Shown here: piece after piece, positions 16,799 to 23,669 of the stretch
Position numbering within the stretch: the stretch's first letter is position 1
How the letters are laid out: each line of letters starts with the position of its first letter
Origin: Streptomyces sp. OR43
GTDB lineage: Bacteria; Actinomycetota; Actinomycetes; Streptomycetales; Streptomycetaceae
Assembly: GCF_008042275.1 (NCBI RefSeq)
Contig: NZ_RDBK01000043.1
Coordinates: 863,758-910,618, forward strand
DNA: 46,861 bases
Direction: 5' to 3'
The notes under the pieces: generated by a model
Database searches by the model: none
Told to the model about the DNA's origin: nothing
The model's input: the letters and a program-made list of their open reading frames with translations, nothing else
Position numbers and translations under genes: made by a program

Positions 16799-17491
16799 AT
16801 GCGTATCGCAGTCTTCGGCGCCAACGGACCGACCGGCCGCCATCTCACCCAACAGGCCCTCATCGCAGGCCACGAGGTCGTCGCCGTGACCCGCCGCCCC
16901 GGCTCCCTGCCCGAACGCCCCGGACTCACAGTGGCCGTCGCCGACGCCACCGACCCGGCGGCCGTCGACGCCGCGGTCGCCGGTACGGACGCCGTCCTGT
17001 CCGCGCTGGGCGCCCGCTTCAGCAAACGGGCCATCACGCTGTACTCGGCGAGCGCCGCGGCCCTCACCGATGCCATGGCCCGCCACGGGATCAAGCGGCT
17101 CCTCGCCATCAGCTCCAGCATCGCCGACCCCGCCTGGCGTCCGACCGGCGCACACTTCTTCAACCATGTGCTCGACCCGCTGGTGAACCGGCGCCTGGGC
17201 CGCACCCTCCACGCGGACATGCGCCGGATGGAGGACGTGATCCGCGGAACGGACCTCGACTGGACGCTCGTACGGCCCTCGGGTCTCTTCGAGCACCCTG
17301 TCGTCACGGACTACCGCACCGCGCCGGTCAGCGCCGACGGCGTCTTCACCGCCCGCGCCGACCTCGCCGCGAGCATGCTGCGCGAGCTGGAGGAGCGGCG
17401 CTACGTCCGTACGGCGATGGGCGTCATCACCACCGCGGTGAAGCCGAACATCGCCAGGATGATCTGGGACGAGGGCGTGAAGAAGAAGTGA
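16799..17491 (+). CDS. NAD(P)-binding oxidoreductase (atypical SDR / NmrA-like)
   Basis: This gene encodes 230 residues from the ATG at 16799. An ATG at 16787 is also in frame, but GAAGGA abuts it directly, while it lies 12 bases before 16799; the start is therefore not certain. The Rossmann glycine motif FGANGPTGRH appears at about residues 5-14, followed by VVAVTRRPGSL and DATDPAAVDAAVAGTDAVLSALG, typical of flavin-reductase or NmrA-like atypical short-chain dehydrogenases. LDWTLVRPSGL near 160 is the family's late motif. The physiological substrate is unknown. The next gene overlaps by four bases (GTGA), so both are co-translated. Two internal segments have exact inverted copies just upstream. 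Confidence 0.88.
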   Translation: MRIAVFGANGPTGRHLTQQALIAGHEVVAVTRRPGSLPERPGLTVAVADATDPAAVDAAVAGTDAVLSALGARFSKRAITLYSASAAALTDAMARHGIKRLLAISSSIADPAWRPTGAHFFNHVLDPLVNRRLGRTLHADMRRMEDVIRGTDLDWTLVRPSGLFEHPVVTDYRTAPVSADGVFTARADLAASMLRELEERRYVRTAMGVITTAVKPNIARMIWDEGVKKK

Positions 17492-17916
17492 GCCCGGCGC
17501 ACGACGAACTCCCCGCCACAGCTCTGGAGTTCCTCGGTCTCCCCCTCACCGCCACGTTCACCACGCTGCGCCCGGACGGCACCCCGCACGTCACTCCGGT
17601 CCGCTTCACCTTCGACGCGTCCACCGGTCTGGCGCGGGTGACCACCAGGGCGCGCGCCCGCAAGGCCCGCAACGTGGCGGCGGGCGGCGCGGCGGCCCGG
17701 GTCGCGCTCTGCCAGGCGGACGGCTTCCGCTGGCTCACCCTGGAGGGCCGGGCCACGGTCGGCGACGACCCCGTGCGCCTGGCCGATGCGGTCGCCCGCT
17801 ACACCGCCCGCTACCGGACGGCCCCGCCCGCCCCGCCGGACCTGGTCGTCGTCGAGATCGCCGTCGACCGGGTACTGAGCCTCGGCCTCCGGCCCGGTCT
17901 CCGGGGCCGCACCTGA
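17488..17916 (+). CDS. PPOX-class F420- or FMN-dependent oxidoreductase
   Basis: This gene encodes 142 residues and starts with GTG overlapping the stop of the upstream oxidoreductase. It has the split-barrel flavin/F420 fold of the pyridoxamine-phosphate-oxidase-like superfamily: ATFTTLRPDGTPHVTPVRFTF (residues about 20-40), the RKARNVAAG basic strand (about 57) and VALCQADGFRWLTLEGRATV (about 72-91). Streptomyces members of this size often use cofactor F420, but the cofactor cannot be decided by eye. Coupling with the SDR-like gene suggests a shared redox function. Confidence 0.85.
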   Translation: MSPAHDELPATALEFLGLPLTATFTTLRPDGTPHVTPVRFTFDASTGLARVTTRARARKARNVAAGGAAARVALCQADGFRWLTLEGRATVGDDPVRLADAVARYTARYRTAPPAPPDLVVVEIAVDRVLSLGLRPGLRGRT

Positions 17917-17925
17917 GCGCTGCGG

Positions 17926-18600
17926 CTACTTGGGCAGCCTGGCCCAGAAGTGGTCGACGATCTCCTCTACGTAGCGCCGCCCGTCCTCACCGGAGGCCGT
18001 GCTGCCGCTGGCCCGGCTGAGGGTGGCCGCCATGAGGGCCTGGTACTCCTGGTACATGGAGTCCAGCGGCCCGTGCAGCTGTTTGCGCTCCACCGAGATG
18101 AGCTTGGCGATGGCGCGGACATGCGCCTGCCACCGGGTGCTGACCGCTTCGGTGAGCAGGCGGGCGAGTTCGTCCTCCAGCCCGGTGATCGCGATGTGGT
18201 CGCGCGGCGGGAGGCCGAGCAGGCTGCCGAGTTTCGCGGACTGCCTCTGGTCGCCGGTCCACCGGCCGGTCTCCTCCATGTGGACGTACGAGTCCAGGGA
18301 CAGACCCGTGGCGCGGGCGACGTCCTCGGCCGGTATCCCGCGGGCGACGCGGTGCTCGCGCAGGGTCCGCGGGTGCCCCATGACCTCGCTGGGATGGCAC
18401 CACAACGCGCCTGCGAGCGCGGCGAGTTCATGGGGATCGGGCAGGGCGGACCCGCGTTCCCACGCCGCGATGTGGTCGGCGGTGACGTGAGCCGTCCCGA
18501 AGGACGTCCTCATCGCGTACGCGACGTGGCCGTGAGCCATCCCGAGCTTTTCACGCAGGGCTCGGGCAGCACGCGCATTGAAGGGGGGTGGAGGGTGCAC
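17926..18600 (-). CDS. XRE-family helix-turn-helix regulator with two HTH segments
   Basis: This gene encodes 224 residues. The first HTH-like region spans about residues 10-75 (ARALREKLGMAHGHVAYAM; VTADHIAAWERGSALPDPHELAALAGAL). A second, clearer Cro/CI-type HTH lies at about 80-125 (TLREHRVARGIPAEDVARATGLSLDSYVHMEETGRW). The C-terminal 90 residues are helical and may mediate dimerisation or ligand sensing. The GTG start at 18600 has no evident Shine-Dalgarno; TACGTT lies just upstream and could be a -10 box giving a near-leaderless mRNA. Its target may be the divergent purine permease gene, but this is only positional inference. Confidence 0.75.
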   Translation of the reverse strand: MHPPPPFNARAARALREKLGMAHGHVAYAMRTSFGTAHVTADHIAAWERGSALPDPHELAALAGALWCHPSEVMGHPRTLREHRVARGIPAEDVARATGLSLDSYVHMEETGRWTGDQRQSAKLGSLLGLPPRDHIAITGLEDELARLLTEAVSTRWQAHVRAIAKLISVERKQLHGPLDSMYQEYQALMAATLSRASGSTASGEDGRRYVEEIVDHFWARLPK

Positions 18601-18885
18601 GCACAGAACGTATGGGCATCGTCACCGGAAAAGCCATGACCGCTGTCGCCTGAATCACGCTTTGACTCCATAGGTCTCCGGCGATTCCGTAGGAACCGAC
18701 AGTCGGATTCGCGTCATCAACGGCGTTATGCGGCAAGGGACTTGAGGGTTCGGCGCCGGCACGTATGATCCGCTCGCAAGAAGCCGTATGTGTGTTCGCA
18801 CAACTGCCTGTCACCCGTGCCGGGCAGGAGCGGCTCCTGCCCTTTCCCTTTCCCCCTGTCCGTTGCAGGCCCAGGAGACGTCCCC

Positions 18886-20334
18886 ATGCAACCCAACAAG
18901 ACCGCCCCGGCCGACATACCGGCGACCGGATCCGGTGGCAGCGCCCTCGACCGGTTCTTCCGCATCACCGAACGCGGATCGACCTACGGCCGGGAAGTTC
19001 GCGGTGGCTTCGCCACCTTCTTCACCATGGCGTACATCCTCGTGCTCAACCCGATCATCCTCGGTGGCGCGAAGGACAAGTTCGGCGACCAGCTGGACAC
19101 CGTCCAGTTGGTGACCGCCACCGCGCTCGTCGCCGCGGTGATGACCCTCATCATGGGCGTCGGCGGCAATCTGCCGCTCGCCCTGGCCGCGGGTCTGGGC
19201 ATCAACGCCGTTGTCGCGTACCAGGTCGCCCCGCTCATGGCCTGGGACGACGCGATGGGCCTCATCGTGCTCGAAGGCCTGCTGATCTGCGTGTTCGTGG
19301 CGACGGGCCTCCGCGAGGCGATCATGCACGCCATCCCGCAGGCCCTCAAACAGGCCATCAGCGTCGGCATCGGCCTGTTCATCGCCTTCATCGGCTTCGT
19401 CGACGCCGGCTTCGTCACCCGCATCCCGGACGCGGCGAACACCACCGTTCCCGTACAGCTCGGCAGCGGCACCCTCACGGGCTGGCCGATGCTGGTCTTC
19501 TGCCTCGGCGTGATCATGACGATCGTGCTCCTCGCCCGCAAGGTCAAGGGCGCCATTCTCATCAGCATCGTCGTGATGACCATCGTCTCCGTCGTCATCA
19601 ACTCGCTCGCCGACGTGAAGTCCTGGGGCCTGACCGTCCCGTCGATGCCCGACAAGCCCTTCGCCGCACCGGACTTCGGGCTGCTCGGCCAGTTCGACCT
19701 GTTCGGCTCGTTCGGCCGGATCAGCGTCCTGACCGTGATCCTGCTCATCTTCACGCTCATCCTGTCGGACTTCTTCGACACGATGGGCACCGTCGTCGGC
19801 GTCACGGCCGAAGCCGGACTCCTCGACGAGAGAGGACAGGTGCCGGGCCTGGGCCGGGTCCTGCTCATCGACGGCGCGGCCGCGGTCGCCGGCGGTGCCG
19901 CATCCGCGTCGTCCGCCACCACCTACGTCGAGTCCGCCGCGGGTGTCGGCGAGGGCGCCCGTACCGGTTTCGCCAACCTCGTCACGGGCGGCATGTTCGC
20001 CCTGGCCCTCTTCTTCTCGCCCGTCCTGACCATCGTGCCCATGCAGGCCGCGTCACCCGCACTGGTCGCGGTCGGATTCCTGATGATGACCCAGGTCAAG
20101 CACATCGACTGGGACCGCTACGACCTCGCCATCCCGGCGTTCCTCACGATCACCGTCATGCCGTTCACCTACTCCATCACCAACGGCATCGGCGCCGGCT
20201 TCGTCAGCTACGTCATCATCAAGGCGTGTCTGGGCAAGGCCCGTGAGGTCCACTGGCTGCTCTGGGGCACCGCGGCGCTCTTCCTCGTCTACTTCGCGAT
20301 CGACCCGCTGGAACAGATCCTCGATCTCAAGTAG
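18886..20334 (+). CDS. NCS2-family purine permease (AzgA/PbuG type)
   Basis: This gene encodes 482 residues. The ATG at 18886 has AGGAG eight bases upstream. It is very hydrophobic, with 12-14 membrane segments. Family features include the early RGGFATFFTMAYILVLNP, AAGLGINAVVAYQ, ILSDFFDTMGTVVGV (the NCS2 substrate-site region) and SASSATTYVESAAGVGEGARTGF. These match bacterial hypoxanthine/guanine/adenine permeases of the AzgA branch rather than uracil permeases. It should import purine bases with protons. I looked for but could not identify a purine riboswitch in the 285-base upstream gap. A long hairpin follows the stop. Confidence 0.92.
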   Translation: MQPNKTAPADIPATGSGGSALDRFFRITERGSTYGREVRGGFATFFTMAYILVLNPIILGGAKDKFGDQLDTVQLVTATALVAAVMTLIMGVGGNLPLALAAGLGINAVVAYQVAPLMAWDDAMGLIVLEGLLICVFVATGLREAIMHAIPQALKQAISVGIGLFIAFIGFVDAGFVTRIPDAANTTVPVQLGSGTLTGWPMLVFCLGVIMTIVLLARKVKGAILISIVVMTIVSVVINSLADVKSWGLTVPSMPDKPFAAPDFGLLGQFDLFGSFGRISVLTVILLIFTLILSDFFDTMGTVVGVTAEAGLLDERGQVPGLGRVLLIDGAAAVAGGAASASSATTYVESAAGVGEGARTGFANLVTGGMFALALFFSPVLTIVPMQAASPALVAVGFLMMTQVKHIDWDRYDLAIPAFLTITVMPFTYSITNGIGAGFVSYVIIKACLGKAREVHWLLWGTAALFLVYFAIDPLEQILDLK

Positions 20335-20345
20335 CCCGCCAAAAA

Positions 20346-20400
20346 CGCCGAGGCGGTCCTCCGGGTGCGCACCGCGCCACCCCGGGGGACCGCCTCGGCG
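20346..20400. terminator. 20-bp hairpin between convergent genes
   Basis: CGCCGAGGCGGTCCTCCGGG (20346-20365) pairs with CCCGGGGGACCGCCTCGGCG (20381-20400), with one G-U pair and a 15-base loop. It sits between the purine permease stop (20334) and the convergent MFS stop (20415). Confidence 0.85.
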
Positions 20401-20414
20401 GATCGGTGTCCGGG

Positions 20415-21872
20415 TCAGTTCTTGACCGCGGCCACCTCGGGCGACGCGGTCGCCTCACTCTTCTCGCCCGCGGCGGCGGACGCGCGCACGGCCGGAATGA
20501 ACGTCGAGATCACCACGGCGACGAGGGCGACCCCGCAGCCGAACATCAGGCCGGTACGGAACCCGGCCTCGGAGGTGAACGTGTAGCCGGCCGTCTCCGT
20601 GGTCATCTGGCCGAGGACCGCACCGATCACGGCGGCACCGATCGAGGTGCCGAGCGCGCGCATCAGGGTGTTGAACGCGTTGGCGGCGGCCGTCTCGGAC
20701 GCCGGGACCGCGCTCATGATCAGGGCGGGCATCGCGCCGTAGGCGAGGCCGACACCGCTGCTGCTGACCATGAGGAACAGCATCAGGCCCCAGGCGGAGC
20801 CCATCAGGACGATGCCCAGACCGTAGGCCGCCGCGATGACCAGCACCCCGCTGATCAGCGTGAACTTCGGACCGCGGGCGTCGGTGAGCTTTCCGCCCAG
20901 CGGGGAGACGACCATCATCATGATGCCGCCGGGGGCCATCCACAGACCCGCCTGGAGCATCGACTGGCCCAGACCGTAGCCGGTGGCCTCGGGGAACTGC
21001 AGCAGCTGCGGCGCGATCAGCATGCCGGCGTACATACCGAAGCCGACGAAGAGCGACGCGAGGTTGGTGATGAGCACCCGCGGGCGGGCCGTGGTGCGCA
21101 GGTCGACCAGCGGGTCCGTGGTGCGCAGCTCCCAGAAGCCCCAGGCGACGAGCACCACGACGGCCGCGGCGAACAGACCGACCGTCGTCGCGGAGCCCCA
21201 GCCCCACTCGGCGCCCTTCGAGACGGCGAGGAGCAGGCAGACCAGACCGACGGCCAGGCCGAGGGCGCCGGGCATGTCGAAGCGCTGTCCCTTGGCGGCG
21301 GCCGGGACGTCCGGGATCAGGAACCAGACCAGGGCGAAGATGGCAAGGGCCAGCACGGCGGAGCCCCAGAACAGCACCCGCCAGTTCGCGTACTGGGCGA
21401 CCGCCGACGCGATCGGCAGGCCGAGGGCGCCGCCGATACCGAGCGAAGCACTCACCAGGGCGATGGAGGAGCTCAGCTTCTCCTTCGGCACCACGTCACG
21501 CAGCAGGGCGATGCCGAGCGGCACCATGCCCATGCCCATGCCCTGCAGCCCGCGCCCGACGATCATGGGGACGACGGTCGACGAGAGCGCACAGACCACC
21601 GAGCCTGCGAACAGCGGCACCGCGCACACCAGCAGCATCCGGCGCTTGCCCAGCAGGTCGCCCAGCCGTCCGGAGACCGGCACGCACACCGCGGAGACCA
21701 GCAGGGTGGCCGTGATCACCCAGGCGGCGTTGGAGGAGGTCGTGTCGAGGATCTTCGGCAGCTCCGCGATGAGCGGCGTGACCAGGGTCTGCATGACCGC
21801 CGCCACGGTGCCGGCGAAGGCGAGCGTGGCGATCACACCGCCTGATCTGGCGGTCGGCTGGGGGGCATCCAT
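20415..21872 (-). CDS. MFS exporter, DHA2 (EmrB/QacA-like) type
   Basis: This gene encodes 485 residues from the ATG at 21872 with AAGGAG upstream. It is hydrophobic throughout with about 14 predicted segments. Motif A is present as GRLGDLLGKRRML (about residue 68), and the antiporter region as GIGGALGLPIASAV (about 148). The length and segment number fit the drug:H+ antiporter DHA2 family. It lies divergent from a MarR gene with an operator-like palindrome between, a standard arrangement for a drug-inducible efflux pump. The substrate is unknown. Confidence 0.92.
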   Translation of the reverse strand: MDAPQPTARSGGVIATLAFAGTVAAVMQTLVTPLIAELPKILDTTSSNAAWVITATLLVSAVCVPVSGRLGDLLGKRRMLLVCAVPLFAGSVVCALSSTVVPMIVGRGLQGMGMGMVPLGIALLRDVVPKEKLSSSIALVSASLGIGGALGLPIASAVAQYANWRVLFWGSAVLALAIFALVWFLIPDVPAAAKGQRFDMPGALGLAVGLVCLLLAVSKGAEWGWGSATTVGLFAAAVVVLVAWGFWELRTTDPLVDLRTTARPRVLITNLASLFVGFGMYAGMLIAPQLLQFPEATGYGLGQSMLQAGLWMAPGGIMMMVVSPLGGKLTDARGPKFTLISGVLVIAAAYGLGIVLMGSAWGLMLFLMVSSSGVGLAYGAMPALIMSAVPASETAAANAFNTLMRALGTSIGAAVIGAVLGQMTTETAGYTFTSEAGFRTGLMFGCGVALVAVVISTFIPAVRASAAAGEKSEATASPEVAAVKN

Positions 21873-21941
21873 GAGGGAGGAACTCCTTGGGGGGTCGTGG
21901 TCCCGGCTACCGGGACAGCGACGTGCATCGTACATGCCTAA

Positions 21942-21954
21942 TGTGTCATACACA
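21942..21954. promoter_or_regulatory. candidate MarR operator between exporter and regulator
   Basis: TGTGT-CAT-ACACA is a perfect 5-3-5 palindrome, flanked by two direct CATGCCT words at 21933 and 21958, 25 bp apart. It is located in the divergent promoter region of the MFS and MarR genes. Confidence 0.45.
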
Positions 21955-22058
21955 CTTCATGCCTCGTGCACATCGCATGAGAGCATGGAGCGTCGCCCAG
22001 AATCCGACGTGCGACCGATCACCCGGCGCAGAAGCAGCAGAAGCAGGAGGCCGCAGAC

Positions 22059-22514
22059 ATGCCGAGGCCCACAGAAGAGGTGGAGTACGAGCAGATGCTG
22101 CTCGGGCGTCACAGCCTCGCCGATCACCGGGGCGGACGGCACAAGAACGCCCTCCTGGACCGGAGCGCCTACACCCTGCTGAGCCGTCTGCGTGTCCAGG
22201 GCCCCATGTCCAACGGCGAACTGAGCGACGCCTTCGGCCTCGACGCCTCCACCCTCAACCGCCAGACGGCCGCCGTGACCCGCGCCGGACTCGCCGAGCG
22301 CATCGCCGACCCCGACGGCGGAATGGCCCGCAAGTTCCGCATCACCGCCAGGGGCGCGGAACTGCTCGACGCGGAACGCGAACGCGTCGTCCAGTCCCTG
22401 GACCAGGTCATGAAGGACTGGCCGGACGACGACATCGCGGCCTTCGCCGGCTACCTCAAGCGTTTCAACACCGGGATCGAGCAGATCTCCCATCGCCCCT
22501 GGCCACGCCCCTGA
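22059..22514 (+). CDS. MarR-family regulator
   Basis: This gene encodes 151 residues with AGGAGG eight bases before the ATG. The winged-helix domain covers about residues 35-105: SAYTLLSRLRVQGPMSNGELSDAF, recognition helix LDASTLNRQTAAVTRAGLAERI, and the wing DPDGGMARKFRITARG. It probably represses the divergent MFS exporter and itself in the absence of a small-molecule ligand. Flanking helices form the dimer interface. Confidence 0.9.
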   Translation: MPRPTEEVEYEQMLLGRHSLADHRGGRHKNALLDRSAYTLLSRLRVQGPMSNGELSDAFGLDASTLNRQTAAVTRAGLAERIADPDGGMARKFRITARGAELLDAERERVVQSLDQVMKDWPDDDIAAFAGYLKRFNTGIEQISHRPWPRP

Positions 22515-22583
22515 CCCGGGCGCGGCTGCCCCGTCCCCGATCCTGCCGCCGGGTGTCGGGCGGGGGGCGTGGGGCGGCTCCCG

Positions 22584-23477
22584 TCAGTCGTCCGCCGGAG
22601 CCACCCGCCCGGTCAGCGCCGCCAGCGAGTTGCGTACGTGCGCCATGTGCGCTTGCACGTCCTCGCGTCCCTCCTCGTGCTCACGCAGGATCCGCTCCGT
22701 CTCCCGCACGATCCGCTCCTCATGGACCCGGGCCCCCGCGACCAGTTCGGCTCCCCGCGCCGCCGCGTCCTCCTGGCCGTGGCGCGCGGCCTCCTCCGCT
22801 TCGGCCAGCGCACGCCGTGCCGCGGCGAGACCGGCCTCCGCCCGCTCCGTCAGCTCCGCGTGCTCCGCCGACTGCGCCGCCGCGGCCGCTTCCAGCTCCT
22901 CGTCCAGAGCCTTCCGGCGCTCACCGTGCTCCTGCTCCTGATGGGCCAGCACACTGTCCGTACGGCTCACGGTCGCCGCCATCGCGGCCTCCGCCTCCTC
23001 GCGGACCCGCGCCGCCTCCAGCCGGGCCGCGGCCAGTTCCTCACCAGCGGCGGTCTCGGCAGCGGACAGCACCTGCTCCGCGTGGGCCGTCGCCGCCGCA
23101 CGCATCGCCTCCGCGTCGGCCCTCGCCGACTCGCGCAGGGTCCGCGCCGCCGCGTCCACCTCGTCGCGCAGCGCCTGGGCCTCCTCCGCGGCGGCGGTCC
23201 GGAGCGTCTCCGCCTCGCCCTCGGCCAGCGCCAGGATCCGCTGCGCCCGCTCCCCCAACGACGCGTAGTCCTGCGGTGCCAGCGCGGCGACGGCCTCGTC
23301 CAGCCGCGCCGACTCGGCCACCAGCCGCTCCGCCAGCGCCGTCAGCCGCGCCACCTGATCCCGCGCCCCGTCCCGTTCCGCCGACAGCGCGGCCACGGTC
23401 CGGTCCACCTGCTCCGGGCGGTAACCACGGCCGCGTACGCCGACGAAGCCGTGCGCGGACACCGGTGCAGAACTCAT
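22584..23477 (-). CDS. long coiled-coil protein (DivIVA/FilP-like, often annotated cellulose-binding protein)
   Basis: This gene encodes 297 residues. A short conserved N-terminus, GFVGVRGRGYRPEQVDRTVAAL (a DivIVA-like start, about residues 10-31), is followed by an almost unbroken Ala/Glu/Arg-rich coiled coil to about residue 280. There is no signal peptide. Streptomyces proteins of this kind, such as FilP, are cytoskeletal filament formers; the cellulose-binding label attached to some homologues is probably misleading. A polar-growth or scaffold role is inferred from architecture only. The start codon lies within an inverted repeat that could hide it in a hairpin. Confidence 0.75.
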   Translation of the reverse strand: MSSAPVSAHGFVGVRGRGYRPEQVDRTVAALSAERDGARDQVARLTALAERLVAESARLDEAVAALAPQDYASLGERAQRILALAEGEAETLRTAAAEEAQALRDEVDAAARTLRESARADAEAMRAAATAHAEQVLSAAETAAGEELAAARLEAARVREEAEAAMAATVSRTDSVLAHQEQEHGERRKALDEELEAAAAAQSAEHAELTERAEAGLAAARRALAEAEEAARHGQEDAAARGAELVAGARVHEERIVRETERILREHEEGREDVQAHMAHVRNSLAALTGRVAPADD

Positions 23478-23528
23478 CCTTGACGCCTCTTTCCGACTCT
23501 CCGACCACTGAGCAATACGTCAAGGATG
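23475..23528 (-). promoter_or_regulatory. 11-bp inverted repeat spanning the start codon of the coiled-coil gene
   Basis: On the minus strand CATCCTTGACG (23528-23518) and CGTCAAGGATG (23485-23475) are exact complements with a 32-base loop. The second arm contains the ATG start itself. If transcription begins upstream of 23528, the mRNA can fold to cover the start codon. Confidence 0.5.
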
Positions 23529-23609
23529 CGGCAATTGGCCAAGAAGTCGGAATCGATTCGATGCTTTCAGGACGGAAGCGACAGGCATCACAGCCCACGG
23601 AACAGACAT

Positions 23610-23639
23610 GGCGCCCCTCCCCCGAAGGGAAGAGGCGCC
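23610..23639 (-). terminator. hairpin after the SUKH-4 fusion gene
   Basis: GGCGCC (23610-23615) pairs with GGCGCC (23634-23639), and the inner C-run pairs partly with GGGA. It lies 31 bases beyond the stop at 23670 on the minus strand. Confidence 0.5.
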
Positions 23640-23669
23640 ACACCCCGCGCCACCGCGACGGCCGGGCCG

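Noticed and set aside
16474..17307. A 277-codon minus-strand frame through the oxidoreductase locus
   Set aside because: Most of it is antisense to the intact oxidoreductase gene. Only the part below 16722 reflects real former coding sequence, reported as a pseudogene.
18640..18885. Possible purine riboswitch before the NCS2 permease
   Set aside because: I could not find the three-way junction pattern or conserved loop sequences; only a normal ribosome-binding site was clear.
22515..22583. Terminator between the MarR and coiled-coil genes
   Set aside because: The gap is GC-rich with scattered complementary words, but no single convincing stem could be drawn.
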